A DNA stretch of 64,000 bases from Magnetococcus sp. PR-3 (GTDB lineage Bacteria; Pseudomonadota; Magnetococcia; Magnetococcales; Magnetococcaceae). The position numbers and the translations under genes were made by a program. How positions within the stretch are numbered: position 1 is the first letter of the stretch; each line of letters opens with the position of its first letter. Under the pieces are notes generated by a model. It saw nothing but the letters and a program-made list of their open reading frames with translations. It searched no databases and was not told where the DNA came from. Where the stretch lies: contig NZ_JBAHUQ010000003.1 of NCBI RefSeq assembly GCF_036689865.1, positions 62,001-126,000 of the forward strand, read 5' to 3'. Below, piece after piece: positions 27,809 through 37,316 of the stretch.

Positions 27809-29146
27809 ATGTCCAGCACCCAATCTGGTCGTACCATCCGTAGTGGCACCGCACATTCATTGTCGGGGACCATCCGCCCTGCGGCGGATAAATCTATCTC
27901 CCATCGTTCCATTATTTTTGGTTCATTGGCGGAAGGGCAGACCCACGTCCAGGGCCTGCTTGAGGGAGAAGATGTCTTGCGCACGGTCGATGCCTTCCGT
28001 GCCATGGGTGTGCCCATTGACCGGCTTGGGGATGGTGAATACCGCATTGAAGGACAAGGCTTGGATGGCTTAAAAGAGCCAGAGGATATCCTGGATATGG
28101 GTAACTCTGGAACCGCCATGCGTCTGCTCTGCGGCCTACTGGCCAGCCAACCCTTTTATTCTATCTTAACGGGTGATGGCTCCCTGCGGGGTCGACCCAT
28201 GGGTCGTGTGGTCAAGCCCTTAACCAAGATGGGGGCTCGTATTCGGGGTCGTGATGGTGGCCGCTTGGCCCCTTTGACCATTGAAGGTACCGAGCTTATT
28301 CCCATTACCTATACCAGCCCCATTGCCTCAGCACAGGTCAAATCAGCCATTATTCTGGCGGGGTTGAATACTGCGGGTGAAACCACGGTTATTGAACCAG
28401 CTGTCAGCCGGGACCATACCGAACGCATGCTAACCGCCTTTGGGGCCGAGGTGGAGCGTGATGGCAACAAGGTCACTGTAGAAGGGTGGCCCGACCTGGA
28501 AGGACAGGAGATTGATGTACCCGCTGATATCTCTGCGGCAACCTTCCCCATGGTGGCCGCCCTGATCACACCAGGGTCAGATATTGTGCTAGAGAATGTC
28601 GGCATGAACCCAACCCGTACCGGTATTTTGGATCTGCTGCTGGCCATGGGTGGTCAGATTGAGCGCCTGAATGAACGGGAAATTGGTGGTGAACCAGTGG
28701 CAGATTTGCGGATTCGCTATTCAGATCTAAAAGGAATTGAGATCGACCCTGCCGTCGTGCCCCGTGCCATTGATGAATTCCCCGCTTTTTTTGTTGCCGC
28801 GGCTCTGGCTGATGGACAAACGTTGGTGCATGGTGCGGAAGAGCTGCGGGTTAAGGAGAGCGACCGCATTACCGCCATGGCCGATGGTCTGAAAGCATTT
28901 GGCGCAACCATTGAGGAGCGTCCTGATGGGGCAGTGATTACCGGCAACCCCGAAGGTTTGGCCGGCGGGGCAACGGTCGACTCCCACACCGATCACCGTA
29001 TTGCCATGAGTCTGTTGGTGGCAGGACTGCGTTGTAAGGAGTCGGTTTTGGTTGAGCGGTGCGATAACATTAACACCTCCTTCCCCGGTTTTTCAGAGCT
29101 CATGAACAGCCTTGGCTTTCAGTTAGAGGATCTGCCCCATGGCTAA
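27809..29146 (+). CDS. aroA: 3-phosphoshikimate 1-carboxyvinyltransferase (EPSP synthase)
   Basis: 445 residues with AAGGAAAG ahead of the ATG. Family motifs: DKSISHRS (about 26), GNSGTAMRLL (about 99), GRPMGRVVKPL (about 130), SAQVKSAIILAGLN (about 172), RDHTERM (about 200), IDEFPAFFVAAA, KESDRI (about 350) and DHRIAMS (about 395). The sequence style is closer to the class II enzymes of alphaproteobacteria and Gram-positives than to E. coli AroA. It joins shikimate-3-phosphate and PEP. It overlaps cmk by eight bases; about 290 bases of non-coding sequence separate it from tyrA, so a second promoter is possible. Confidence 0.96.
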   Translation: MSSTQSGRTIRSGTAHSLSGTIRPAADKSISHRSIIFGSLAEGQTHVQGLLEGEDVLRTVDAFRAMGVPIDRLGDGEYRIEGQGLDGLKEPEDILDMGNSGTAMRLLCGLLASQPFYSILTGDGSLRGRPMGRVVKPLTKMGARIRGRDGGRLAPLTIEGTELIPITYTSPIASAQVKSAIILAGLNTAGETTVIEPAVSRDHTERMLTAFGAEVERDGNKVTVEGWPDLEGQEIDVPADISAATFPMVAALITPGSDIVLENVGMNPTRTGILDLLLAMGGQIERLNEREIGGEPVADLRIRYSDLKGIEIDPAVVPRAIDEFPAFFVAAALADGQTLVHGAEELRVKESDRITAMADGLKAFGATIEERPDGAVITGNPEGLAGGATVDSHTDHRIAMSLLVAGLRCKESVLVERCDNINTSFPGFSELMNSLGFQLEDLPHG

Positions 29147-29825
29147 CCGTATGCGTCTTGCTGTGGATGGCCCTGCTGGGGCCGGTAAAGGTACCATCTG
29201 CCGGGCCATTGCCAACCGTTTTGAACTCGCCTACCTGGATACGGGGGCCATTTACCGCGCCGTTGGACTACACGCCTTGGACACCAACAACCGGGATGAA
29301 GCTGCTCTGGCTCAGTGGGCCACAGCCATGGATTTTCGTTTTGAAGTGGATAACCAAGGCCAGGCCCGTGCCTACCTGGACAACCAGGAGGTCACCGCAC
29401 GCTTAAGGGATGAAAAGGTGGGGGAATCAGCCTCCCACGTTGCAGCCATGCCCAGCGTACGCCGTGCTTTGCTGGATTTTCAACGCAACTATGGCAACCC
29501 CCAATCGGTTATTTTAGATGGCCGTGATGTGGGTACGGTTGTGCTGCCGGATGCTGACTTAAAGGTCTTTTTGACCGCCTCTTTAGAAGCACGTGCCGAA
29601 AGGCGTACTTTGGAGTTGCAAGCCAAAGGCGAGTCTGTTAGCATTGGCGAGATTAGGAGCCGTATAGAAGAGCGTGATGCCAGGGATCGTAACCGGGCTA
29701 CCGCACCTTTGGCGGCTGCGCCGGATGCCCAAACCGTCGATACGACCTACCTCAGCCAAACAGAGAGTATCGAGACGGTGGCGCGGCTGGTAGCTGAGTT
29801 GATGCCATCTTCAACCAGCACTTAA
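29139..29825 (+). CDS. cmk: Cytidylate kinase
   Basis: 228 residues. P-loop GPAGAGKGT at about 10-18, YLDTGAIYRA at about 33, DGRDVGTVVLPDA at about 127, and a late lid segment EERDARDRNR (about 173) match bacterial Cmk. It phosphorylates CMP/dCMP with ATP. Start overlaps the end of aroA, so translation is coupled. The aroA-cmk-rpsA order is common in proteobacteria. Confidence 0.95.
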   Translation: MANRMRLAVDGPAGAGKGTICRAIANRFELAYLDTGAIYRAVGLHALDTNNRDEAALAQWATAMDFRFEVDNQGQARAYLDNQEVTARLRDEKVGESASHVAAMPSVRRALLDFQRNYGNPQSVILDGRDVGTVVLPDADLKVFLTASLEARAERRTLELQAKGESVSIGEIRSRIEERDARDRNRATAPLAAAPDAQTVDTTYLSQTESIETVARLVAELMPSSTST

Positions 29826-30173
29826 GAAATAGAATATCAAGCCCCCGTGGCTCGACATAGTTGGCCCTCTGCTTATCCCTGGTGGGATTTTCGTGCCGAG
29901 CATGAAACAGACTGGCCGATGGAATCTCAGCGGTATGGTTCCTCCCCTTCTCTTGTGGATGGATTACGTGCTGCATAGGGATTGCTTTTAAGCCGAATCA
30001 TCTGAACATATGCCAGCGCATAGCTCAGAAGGTTCGGTTTTCGTTGTCTTTAAACAGGTCAGTTTTACATCCACAAACGTGGATTTAGACCTGCTCTTTT
30101 AAGCCTCTTTGGCATGGGCCAAATGGGCTGGGATTAACCCTAACCGTTTTTTGTATCCGTGAGGTAACCAGTC
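29826..30173 (+). other. rpsA leader region
   Basis: About 350 bases between cmk and rpsA without a gene. It contains a nested hairpin (listed separately) and probably the main rpsA promoter; a weak TTGCTT-17-AACATA pair at 29982-30010 is the only candidate I can see. Confidence 0.4.
30055..30093 (+). promoter_or_regulatory. rpsA: Nested hairpin in the rpsA leader
   Basis: CAGGTC (30055-30060) pairs with GACCTG (30088-30093) and encloses ATCCAC/GTGGAT (30069-30074 / 30079-30084) with an AAAC loop. It lies 80 bases before the S1 start. In E. coli, S1 represses its own mRNA through a structured leader; a similar role here is an inference. Confidence 0.4.
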
Positions 30174-31886
30174 GTGACTGACGATCAGATTCTTGATGAA
30201 ATTGCAGATGAGGATTTTGAAGCTCTGTTGGAAGAGTCCTTTAGTAAAGGTGTGGGCCGTGAAGGTTCCGTCGTTACTGGGACGATCATCCAGCGTGAAG
30301 GTGATGAGTTTATCATCGATGTGGGCTTGAAGTCCGAAGGACGCCTCACGATCCGTGAATTCTACGACGCCGAAGGTCAGCTCCCCGTAGGTGTGGGCGA
30401 CTCTGTCGACGTTTTTGTTGAGCGTTGCGAAGACCAAAATGGTCTGGCCGTTCTGAGCCGTGAAAAAGCTAAGCGCGAAGAGGCCTGGGTGCTTCTGGAG
30501 CAAGCTTTCAACGACGAGAAGACCGTCGAAGGTCGTATCATGGGCAAGGTCAAGGGTGGTTACACCGTCGACCTGGGCGGCTTGGCTGCCTTCCTACCTG
30601 GTTCTCAGGTGGATGTACGCCCTGTACACGACATTTCACGTCTGCAAGAAGAGACCCAGCCTTTCGATATCCTGAAAATGGACCGTCGTCGTGGCAACAT
30701 CGTGGTTTCCCGTCGTACCGTTATCGAGAAGCATCGTGAAAATGCACGCTCCGCTCTGCTGGAGACCCTGCATGAGGGCATGATCCTCGACGGTATCGTC
30801 AAGAACATCACCGACTACGGTGCGTTCGTTGACTTGGGTGGTCTGGACGGATTGCTGCACATCACTGACATGTCCTGGAAGCGTGTGAAGCATCCTTCCG
30901 CCGTGGTCAATGTTGGTGACACGGTGACCGTGCAGGTAATAAAGTTCAACTCCGACACCCAGCGCATCTCCTTGGGTATGAAGCAACTGCTGACCGATCC
31001 TTGGGAAGGCATTGGTGCCAAGTACCCCGCCGGCGCCAAGTTCAGCGGTCACGTCACCAACATCACCGACTACGGTGCTTTTGTTGAGCTGGAGCCTGGT
31101 GTTGAAGGTTTGGCACACGTATCCGAACTGACCTGGACCAAGAAGAACATCCACCCCTCCAAGATCCTGGAAGTCAATCAGGAAGTGGACGTGATGGTTC
31201 TGGATGTCGACGCCGATCGTCGTCGTATCTCCTTGGGTATCAAGCAGTGCCAGGAGAATCCTTGGGAAGCCTTCGCAACCAGCCACCCTGTCGGTGCCAT
31301 GGTTAAAGGCGAGATCAAGAACATCACCGAATTCGGCCTGTTTGTGGGTCTGGATGGGGACATCGATGGTCTGGTGCACCTCTCCGACATCACTTGGGAC
31401 ACCAATGCTGGCGAAGAGGTACTCAAAGAGTACCAAAAGGGCCAGGAAGTGGAAGCCATGGTGCTTTCCTTGGATCCCGAAAAAGAGCGTATCTCTCTGG
31501 GCCTGAAGCAAGCTCAGCCTGACGATTGGGGCCAGTGGGTTGAAGCCAACCCCAAAGGCAACGTTGTTCACGGTAAAGTGAAAGAGGTTCTCAGCTCTGG
31601 TGTACTGGTACAACTGGCTGATGATGTCGATGGTCACATCCGTAAAGCTGAGTTCTCTCAGGATGACCGTGATGGCGCCAAGCTGACCGTAGATACTGAA
31701 GTTGAGTGTCGTGTCATGCAGGTTGATCGTCAGAAGCGCAAAATCTCTCTCTCCATCAAAGCGATGGAAGTGCAGCAAGAGCGTGAAGCGATCAAAGAGT
31801 ACGCCAGCGACACCAACAGTGGCGCAACCAGCAGCCTGGGTGAAGCTCTGAGCCAGGCTCTGGAAAAGGCCAATGCTTCTGAGTAA
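30174..31886 (+). CDS. rpsA: 30S ribosomal protein S1
   Basis: 570 residues from a GTG start with GAGGT about nine bases ahead. Six S1 (OB-fold) repeats are readable; repeats 3-6 each carry the typical GxVxxIxxxGAFVxL-like segment ([40 protein letters not shown], then a more divergent [14 protein letters not shown]) and an RRISLG or KRKISLS end. S1 brings mRNA to the ribosome. Length matches the six-domain S1 of proteobacteria. Base use is visibly more biased than in neighbours, as expected for a highly expressed gene. ihfB, which often follows, is absent; a strong terminator follows instead. Confidence 0.97.
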   Translation: MTDDQILDEIADEDFEALLEESFSKGVGREGSVVTGTIIQREGDEFIIDVGLKSEGRLTIREFYDAEGQLPVGVGDSVDVFVERCEDQNGLAVLSREKAKREEAWVLLEQAFNDEKTVEGRIMGKVKGGYTVDLGGLAAFLPGSQVDVRPVHDISRLQEETQPFDILKMDRRRGNIVVSRRTVIEKHRENARSALLETLHEGMILDGIVKNITDYGAFVDLGGLDGLLHITDMSWKRVKHPSAVVNVGDTVTVQVIKFNSDTQRISLGMKQLLTDPWEGIGAKYPAGAKFSGHVTNITDYGAFVELEPGVEGLAHVSELTWTKKNIHPSKILEVNQEVDVMVLDVDADRRRISLGIKQCQENPWEAFATSHPVGAMVKGEIKNITEFGLFVGLDGDIDGLVHLSDITWDTNAGEEVLKEYQKGQEVEAMVLSLDPEKERISLGLKQAQPDDWGQWVEANPKGNVVHGKVKEVLSSGVLVQLADDVDGHIRKAEFSQDDRDGAKLTVDTEVECRVMQVDRQKRKISLSIKAMEVQQEREAIKEYASDTNSGATSSLGEALSQALEKANASE

Positions 31887-31915
31887 GACTTCTTGTAAAG
31901 AAGTTGGCTGATATT

Positions 31916-31954
31916 AAAGCGGCCCATCCTTCGTAAGGATGGGCCGCTTTTTTT
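31916..31954 (+). terminator. Strong intrinsic terminator of rpsA
   Basis: A perfect 16-bp stem (31916-31931 with 31935-31950, loop CGT) rich in G/C, followed by a T-run. It sits 30 bases after the rpsA stop. Confidence 0.95.
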
Positions 31955-32131
31955 ATCCCAATCTCTCTAGACAACGTAGCCATCCTTCAATACCCGTGTA
32001 GCCAGTATGGTTGCCGATTGAGCCGCGTGTCGTTGTAACGTCGTATCAACTTCTGCCCCGTTTGCCAAACGACCGATATTGGGGGCACCCTAGGCTGTCG
32101 AGTCCGCATGTTGGTTCGTAGATTCGATACA

Positions 32132-32170
32132 AAAAAACGGCTCACCCTTACTCCGGGTGAGCCGTTTTTT
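32132..32170. terminator. Bidirectional intrinsic terminator
   Basis: AAAAAA-CGGCTCACCC (32132-32147) pairs with GGGTGAGCCG-TTTTTT (32155-32170). A- and T-runs on both sides let it end the minus-strand gene at 32197 and any plus-strand transcript. About 180 bases between this and the rpsA terminator hold no open frame. Confidence 0.92.
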
Positions 32171-32196
32171 ATCGTCGATACACAGGGGAATACCCT

Positions 32197-32580
32197 TTAT
32201 TTAGGTACAGCCTGCCATGCTTCACTGGGGGCCGCATTACAATAAGACCATTTACCCAACAGTCCTTCTGCTGTTTCTTGTACCTCTAAACGGCCCCAGT
32301 ATGATGTCATCTGCTGATTGCGACCTGCCTGCTGTGTTGCACAGGAGTATTTAGAGGAGCTCTGCGCCCAATAACCCGCATAATAACCCTGACCATTGCC
32401 CTTAAGGTGAATAAAGCCACTGGGGTAGCTGTCATAGGTTCCGGTAAACTGGTTGCTGTTATCTACCGAGCCATAGACAACGCCATAGGTCGTATCGTAG
32501 GCCGTTTGTGCCATAACTGGCAGTGCAAAACAGGTGAGTACCGCACCGACCATCAATGTCTTACATTTATGATGCAACAT
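32197..32580 (-). CDS. Small exported protein, unknown
   Basis: 127 residues with a signal peptide ending in VMA at about residue 24. The mature part is rich in Tyr, Ser, Gly and Trp with short beta-type segments (HLKGNGQGYYAGYW, SYWGRLEVQE, GKWSYC) and two Cys that could form a disulfide. It looks like a small beta-barrel or beta-sandwich envelope or secreted protein. No family recognised. Monocistronic, with its own terminator. Confidence 0.7.
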   Translation of the reverse strand: MLHHKCKTLMVGAVLTCFALPVMAQTAYDTTYGVVYGSVDNSNQFTGTYDSYPSGFIHLKGNGQGYYAGYWAQSSSKYSCATQQAGRNQQMTSYWGRLEVQETAEGLLGKWSYCNAAPSEAWQAVPK

Positions 32581-32822
32581 ATCTATTCCTTATTGATCGT
32601 ACCGAGTCATTTTAAAAACAACTCATGACGTAGGGCGTGATTTACTCATAAGAAGCGCACACCAACAACGGTAGCCTTCTCCCCTATGTTTTCAACTCAA
32701 GTGTGTTATACCCATGGTTTAACCTGATTCGATGAATGCACTGGATATACCCCAATGTACCTCGTGATAGCCAAGCTAGAGGAGACATCAAAGGTTTGCT
32801 CACGCGCTTAAACACACAGGCT

Positions 32823-33992
32823 TTAAGCCTGCCATGCCTCAAAATGTTCAATCACCTTTTCAACCCGTTTCACCCAACTGTACTGAGCGACCTCTTTGAG
32901 TGCAGCCTCACCCATGGCTTGTCGCATGGGTGTATCCTCCATCACACGGGTCATGGCTTGGGCCAAACCAGCACCATCATCAGGTTCAAATAGCAGCCCA
33001 TTTTTACCATCGGCCAAAACTTCACGAAGAATAGGAAAATCGGATGAAATAATGGCACGCCCGGCCGCCATATACTCAAACAGCTTTAAAGGAGACATCC
33101 AATCTTTGGTGGCACAACCCTGACCATAGGGCATCATTAAAAAATCACCTGCCCATAAATAGAGAGGTACCTGATCGTTGGCCACAAACCCTTCAAAGCG
33201 GATGTTGTTTAAACCCATTGCAGACACCACAGCTTGCCAGCGCTCAATATCCTTTGGGTAACCTCCGACAATGAGAAAAAGTACCTCGGGTTTCTGTTTG
33301 GCCGCTTCCAACATGGTATCAATACCGCGGCCATCATAGAGATGCCCCACATAGGTACCGATCACCTGATCCTGTGGCAAGCCCAACTTGGTCCGTGCTT
33401 CCTGTATGGTGTGAGCCGCTTCGAACCGCTCCAGATCAACCCCATCCGGTAAGACCATGACCTTCTCTTTGGGTACACCAAAATCCCGATACATTTGGGC
33501 CAAGGGTTCAGAGATGGTGGTTAACGCCACAAAGTTGGCTTCATGGGTCAGAGAAAGCATGGCATCAATCTCAGGGGTACGGCCTGGGGGGCTGTGGGTC
33601 TCTACAATGGTTGGCAAACCCCGCTTTAGACTATGCCGAAGCAGTTGGTAGGAGCGTGTATAAACAAAATCCAACCCCCGCAGTTTGCACCGCCATGCCG
33701 CCATAGAAAAATAGAGTTCTCGCACCCAAGCCCGTTGGGACAGTTCAAAACGGCGTACCGGTAGACCGGTAATTTTAAAAGGGTGGGTCAAACCATAAAA
33801 GGACGCCATATTCTCAGGCGTTAGCCGCTTCATATTAGAGCGCCACACATTGGTGACAAATTCAAAGTCTGTCACACATTGGGACCAAGCCTGACCATTT
33901 TTGAGCATCTGCATGGCATGGGCCCGGCGGTTATCTGGCAGATCAACCGCCGCAACATAGGCAACTTTATAAGGATGTTTGGTTGGGGACAT
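32823..33992 (-). CDS. Glycosyltransferase family 4
   Basis: 389 residues from the ATG at 33992; a longer frame to 34112 exists, but its extra 40 residues do not look like the family N-terminus. GT-B fold: the N-terminal half starts KVAYVAAVDLPDNRRAHA, and the C-terminal GT1 domain has TYVGHLYDGRGID, VGGYPKDIERWQ and the EX7E-type donor motif around SPLKLFEYMAAGRAII. It transfers a sugar from a nucleotide-sugar to a glycan or lipid acceptor; donor unknown. No other polysaccharide gene is adjacent, and no good ribosome site is seen. Confidence 0.85.
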   Translation of the reverse strand: MSPTKHPYKVAYVAAVDLPDNRRAHAMQMLKNGQAWSQCVTDFEFVTNVWRSNMKRLTPENMASFYGLTHPFKITGLPVRRFELSQRAWVRELYFSMAAWRCKLRGLDFVYTRSYQLLRHSLKRGLPTIVETHSPPGRTPEIDAMLSLTHEANFVALTTISEPLAQMYRDFGVPKEKVMVLPDGVDLERFEAAHTIQEARTKLGLPQDQVIGTYVGHLYDGRGIDTMLEAAKQKPEVLFLIVGGYPKDIERWQAVVSAMGLNNIRFEGFVANDQVPLYLWAGDFLMMPYGQGCATKDWMSPLKLFEYMAAGRAIISSDFPILREVLADGKNGLLFEPDDGAGLAQAMTRVMEDTPMRQAMGEAALKEVAQYSWVKRVEKVIEHFEAWQA

Positions 33993-34230
33993 AGATCGAA
34001 AACCCAATGGAAAGGAAAGAAAAATCCACGGGCAAAGCCTAACATGTTTTGTGGTGGAGGACACTGAACTGAAAAGAACTTTTATACCGCCAACGCTGGG
34101 TGCCGTATGCATTGGGGATACTTAACCATGAACGAACCCACAGCTTTAACGTGCAGAAAAAGCCAGGCTGTGATGGGTTGACCCTTTAAAATCACCATAG
34201 GGGTATCCATCATCGATCCATCAAGTGTTA

Positions 34231-35010
34231 TCAACAACAGTTCAGCCGCAAACCATGCTTTATTTCCATCTGCTCATAAAGCCCCTCTTGACGCAGGGCT
34301 TTAAACGCTTGGTGATAACGCTTTTTTAAGATCTGTGCCTGAGGATGGTGACGAGAGATCGCCGGAGCGCCACGATTAATGGAGGCGGGGGGATCCAGCT
34401 CACGCAACTGGCCGATCAATTGGGGCATCTCTGTTTGGATTAAAGAGTTCACCACCACTGGATCACCAATGATGGCATCCACCCGTTTGGCATGGAGTAG
34501 ACGCAGCATCTGTATCTCTTGAGCCACTTCCAATTTTTTAAAATGGTTGGCCTGATCCCACCAATCGCTATATCCACCCTCCATCACCCCACCAATGGTT
34601 AACCCATTTAAGGCTTGGGGGGCACCGGATTGAAGGGGGGAATCTTTTAAAACAAAGAGGCTGATTTTTTCAATCTGCAAGGTGTCCAGGAACAGAAAGT
34701 CCTGTTGATACTTGGGCAGATCCCATAGATCTGCCACCACATCATATTTACCTGACTTCACCCCCAGCAATACACGGGGCCAGGGTTGAAAGGTAAAAGT
34801 CACCTGATACCCTGCTCTTTCAAAAACGGTACGGACCATATCAGGAATAATCCCTTGATCCACCCGATCTGGATCACCATAAGCCCCCCACTTTAACCAC
34901 ACCACTTTCAACTTTTCATCCGCATACGTCGTGGGTATGAAGAGCAACATGAGCAAGAGACAACAAACCAGTCGTATAGATTTATCTAACCGGGGTGTTG
35001 GGAAGATCAT
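34231..35010 (-). CDS. Periplasmic amino-acid-type binding protein (SBP family 3)
   Basis: 259 residues; signal peptide to about residue 30 (TYA-DEK). The order of motifs fits SBP_bac_3: an early WGAYGDPDRVDQGIIPDMV, the lobe-1 segment FTFQPWPRVLLGVKSGKYDVVAD and a lobe-2 RVDAIIGDP. The usual arginine/aspartate ligand pair is not obvious. No permease or ATPase is adjacent, so it could be a stand-alone sensor component, as is common for this orphan type. The C-terminus has two adjacent Cys. Confidence 0.75.
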   Translation of the reverse strand: MIFPTPRLDKSIRLVCCLLLMLLFIPTTYADEKLKVVWLKWGAYGDPDRVDQGIIPDMVRTVFERAGYQVTFTFQPWPRVLLGVKSGKYDVVADLWDLPKYQQDFLFLDTLQIEKISLFVLKDSPLQSGAPQALNGLTIGGVMEGGYSDWWDQANHFKKLEVAQEIQMLRLLHAKRVDAIIGDPVVVNSLIQTEMPQLIGQLRELDPPASINRGAPAISRHHPQAQILKKRYHQAFKALRQEGLYEQMEIKHGLRLNCC

Positions 35011-35312
35011 CCGTCACATCCTTTTGTATGCCGTATAACCCAGCCATGCATCTCTACTGATACCGCATAGCATGCATGATTCTATCTCTTTTCACAGCAA
35101 GGAAACATGACCCCACCCATTTGAGGTGAGCCACTTGACTGTCAACCGAATATCAACACACGTTTGCCGTGGGCTGTTACATGTGAGACAAAGATAATCT
35201 TTTGAATTTACAGTTCTATTTATATGCATGTGATTGTCGATGCTATCTTGGTGTTTTTTCGCTATAATATGCGGTCTCCAAATTTAGCCTTTTTAAGCGG
35301 AGCACAATCATC
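35011..35312. other. Divergent intergenic region
   Basis: About 300 AT-rich bases between the minus-strand binding protein and rpiB. Holds the rpiB -10 box listed below; nothing else recognised. Confidence 0.4.
35263..35268 (+). promoter_or_regulatory. rpiB: Consensus -10 box ahead of rpiB
   Basis: A perfect TATAAT 45 bases upstream of the rpiB start, in an AT-rich stretch. No good -35 hexamer at 16-18 bases, so an activator may be needed. Confidence 0.5.
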
Positions 35313-35759
35313 ATGCGTGTTTTCTTTGCCTGTGACCATGGCGCCAATACCTTGAAACAGCAACTGATGGATCATCTGGCCAAACGAGATGGTGTTGAAG
35401 TGGTGGATCTGGGTTGTGATGGTACCGAGTCAGTGGATTACCCTGACTATGCCGCCAAACTCTGCAAAGAGGTTTTGGCCAGTGAGGGTGACCGGGGGGT
35501 GCTGCTGTGTGGTACCGGTATCGGTATCTCCATGGCCGCCAACCGTTATGCTGGCATTCGTGCCGCTTTGTGTCACGACGCTTACACAGCGCGACTGTGC
35601 CGAGAACATAACAATGCCAATGTTCTGGTATTGGGTGGACGCACCACCGGCCCAGCCACCGCAGAAGAGATGATCGATCTGTGGATGGATACGGACTATG
35701 AAGGGGGACGTCATCAGCGTCGCCTGGATAAAATTGAATCCAACGCCCGTGAGGTTTAA
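35313..35759 (+). CDS. rpiB: Ribose-5-phosphate isomerase B
   Basis: 148 residues, full family length. FFACDHGANTLK at the start, DLGCDG, and CGTGIGISMAANR (about 68-80) with the catalytic Cys, then HDAYTARLCREHNNANVL. Interconverts ribose-5-phosphate and ribulose-5-phosphate; the latter is also the precursor of the RibB reaction encoded downstream. The rpiB-glyA order ahead of rib genes is common in proteobacteria. Confidence 0.95.
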   Translation: MRVFFACDHGANTLKQQLMDHLAKRDGVEVVDLGCDGTESVDYPDYAAKLCKEVLASEGDRGVLLCGTGIGISMAANRYAGIRAALCHDAYTARLCREHNNANVLVLGGRTTGPATAEEMIDLWMDTDYEGGRHQRRLDKIESNAREV

Positions 35760-35822
35760 ACCGGGCTTGACCATACAGTAAAAACCCATAGACCACGTTG
35801 TGTGGGAAGGACCAGACCCATC

Positions 35823-37091
35823 ATGAATACCGCCGACCTGAATAGCTTTGACCCCGAGGTACAAGCCGCGATTGATGAGGAGTTGGGGCGTCAGCGCAAT
35901 CAGATCGAACTGATCGCTTCAGAAAATATTGTCAGCCCTGCTGTGATGTCTGCTCAAGGCAGCGTTATGACCAACAAGTATGCTGAAGGCTACCCAGCCA
36001 AGCGTTACTATGGGGGTTGTGAGTTTGTTGATAAGGCTGAGGTACTGGCTATTGAGCGGGCCAAGAAGCTGTTTGGTTGTGAATATGCCAACGTACAGCC
36101 CCACTCTGGCTCCCAAGCGAATATGGCAGCCTATATGGCCATTGCGCCTGCAGGCTCTACCATTTTGGGCATGTCCCTGGCCCATGGTGGTCACCTGACC
36201 CACGGTGCCAAAGTCAATTTTTCCGGTCAGGTCTACAATGCCGTTCAGTATGGTCTAAATGGTGAGTCGGAGCGGATCGATTTTGATCAGGTTCGCGAAC
36301 TGGCCAAGGAGCACAAACCCGCCATTATTGTGGCTGGTGCTTCTGCTTATAGTCGTATCATTGATTTCACCAAATTCCGTGAAATCTGTGACGAAGTAGG
36401 TGCCAAACTGGTGGTAGATATGGCCCACTTTGCAGGTTTGGTGGCGACAGGTGAGCACCCCAGCCCCTTCCCCCATGCTGATATTGTCACCACCACCACC
36501 CACAAGACCTTACGCGGTCCCCGTGGTGGTATGATCCTGACCAACGATGCTGACTTGGCCAAAAAGATCAACTCCAAGATCTTCCCTGGTATCCAGGGTG
36601 GTCCTTTGATGCACGTTATTGCCGCCAAAGCGGTTGCCTTTAAAGAGGCCCTCTCCCCAGACTTTAAGAGCTACACCCAACAGGTGCGTAAAAATGCGGT
36701 GGCTCTGGCTGAGGAACTGGTTGAGGGCGGTTTGCGTATCGTCTCGGGTGGGACCGATAATCACCTGATGTTGGTTGACCTTACCAGCCGTGATATTACC
36801 GGTAAAGATACAGAGCATGCGTTGGAGCGTGCAGGTTTAACCTGTAATAAAAACGCCATCCCCAACGATCCTCGCTCCCCCTTTATCACCTCTGGTATTC
36901 GTTTGGGGACGCCAGCGGCCACCACCCGCGGTTTTGATGAAGAGGCTTTCCGGGCCATTGGCCGTATGATTGTACGTGTGGTCGATGCCGTGGATGCAAC
37001 CGGTGGTACAGGGGATGCTGCTATTGAAGCAGATGTGCTCAAACAGGTGGATACTCTGTGTCAAAAATTCCCTCTGTACGACAATCTGTAA
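35823..37091 (+). CDS. glyA: Serine hydroxymethyltransferase
   Basis: 422 residues from the ATG at 35823 (an in-frame GTG at 35802 would add seven residues; AAGGA is 10-11 bases ahead of the ATG). [39 protein letters not shown] and the PLP-binding [14 protein letters not shown] (Lys at about 227) are all present. It converts serine and tetrahydrofolate to glycine and methylene-THF. Follows rpiB by about 60 bases, probably co-transcribed. Confidence 0.96.
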   Translation: MNTADLNSFDPEVQAAIDEELGRQRNQIELIASENIVSPAVMSAQGSVMTNKYAEGYPAKRYYGGCEFVDKAEVLAIERAKKLFGCEYANVQPHSGSQANMAAYMAIAPAGSTILGMSLAHGGHLTHGAKVNFSGQVYNAVQYGLNGESERIDFDQVRELAKEHKPAIIVAGASAYSRIIDFTKFREICDEVGAKLVVDMAHFAGLVATGEHPSPFPHADIVTTTTHKTLRGPRGGMILTNDADLAKKINSKIFPGIQGGPLMHVIAAKAVAFKEALSPDFKSYTQQVRKNAVALAEELVEGGLRIVSGGTDNHLMLVDLTSRDITGKDTEHALERAGLTCNKNAIPNDPRSPFITSGIRLGTPAATTRGFDEEAFRAIGRMIVRVVDAVDATGGTGDAAIEADVLKQVDTLCQKFPLYDNL

Positions 37092-37110
37092 TTCACTAAA
37101 ACAGGTTTAA

Positions 37111-37150
37111 ATTGGCGTGCTTGGCCCCGATAAGGGCTGGGCGCGCCAAT
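37111..37150 (+). terminator. Hairpin after glyA
   Basis: ATTGGCG-T-GC (37111-37120) pairs with GC-G-CGCCAAT (37141-37150); the enclosed part also pairs (GGCCC/GGGCT). No T-run. It could be a weak terminator or an RNA-stabilising element between glyA and the rib genes. It does not match the FMN riboswitch consensus. Confidence 0.45.
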
Positions 37151-37316
37151 ACTGTCTTTGGCCATTGTGCTTTCACCAAACAGAACCGTAAAACCTAAAA
37201 GTCAGAAAACTTGGGCAAAATGAATACACCTGGTAACCGGCTTTTATTGGCATGTTCTTAATCATTGTTTAAAAGATTTTTGCTCACACAAACATTCACC
37301 TTCAGAGGGTAAAACC

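Noticed and set aside
30099-31778. Long minus-strand frames opposite rpsA
   Set aside because: They are antisense shadows caused by the biased codon use of a highly expressed gene.
32050-32131. tRNA-like GGTTCG-containing stretch after rpsA
   Set aside because: No acceptor stem, anticodon arm or complete T-arm can be formed.
37092-37316. FMN riboswitch ahead of ribD
   Set aside because: The conserved AGGG and CCGGCGGT-type blocks are absent; only a simple hairpin is visible.
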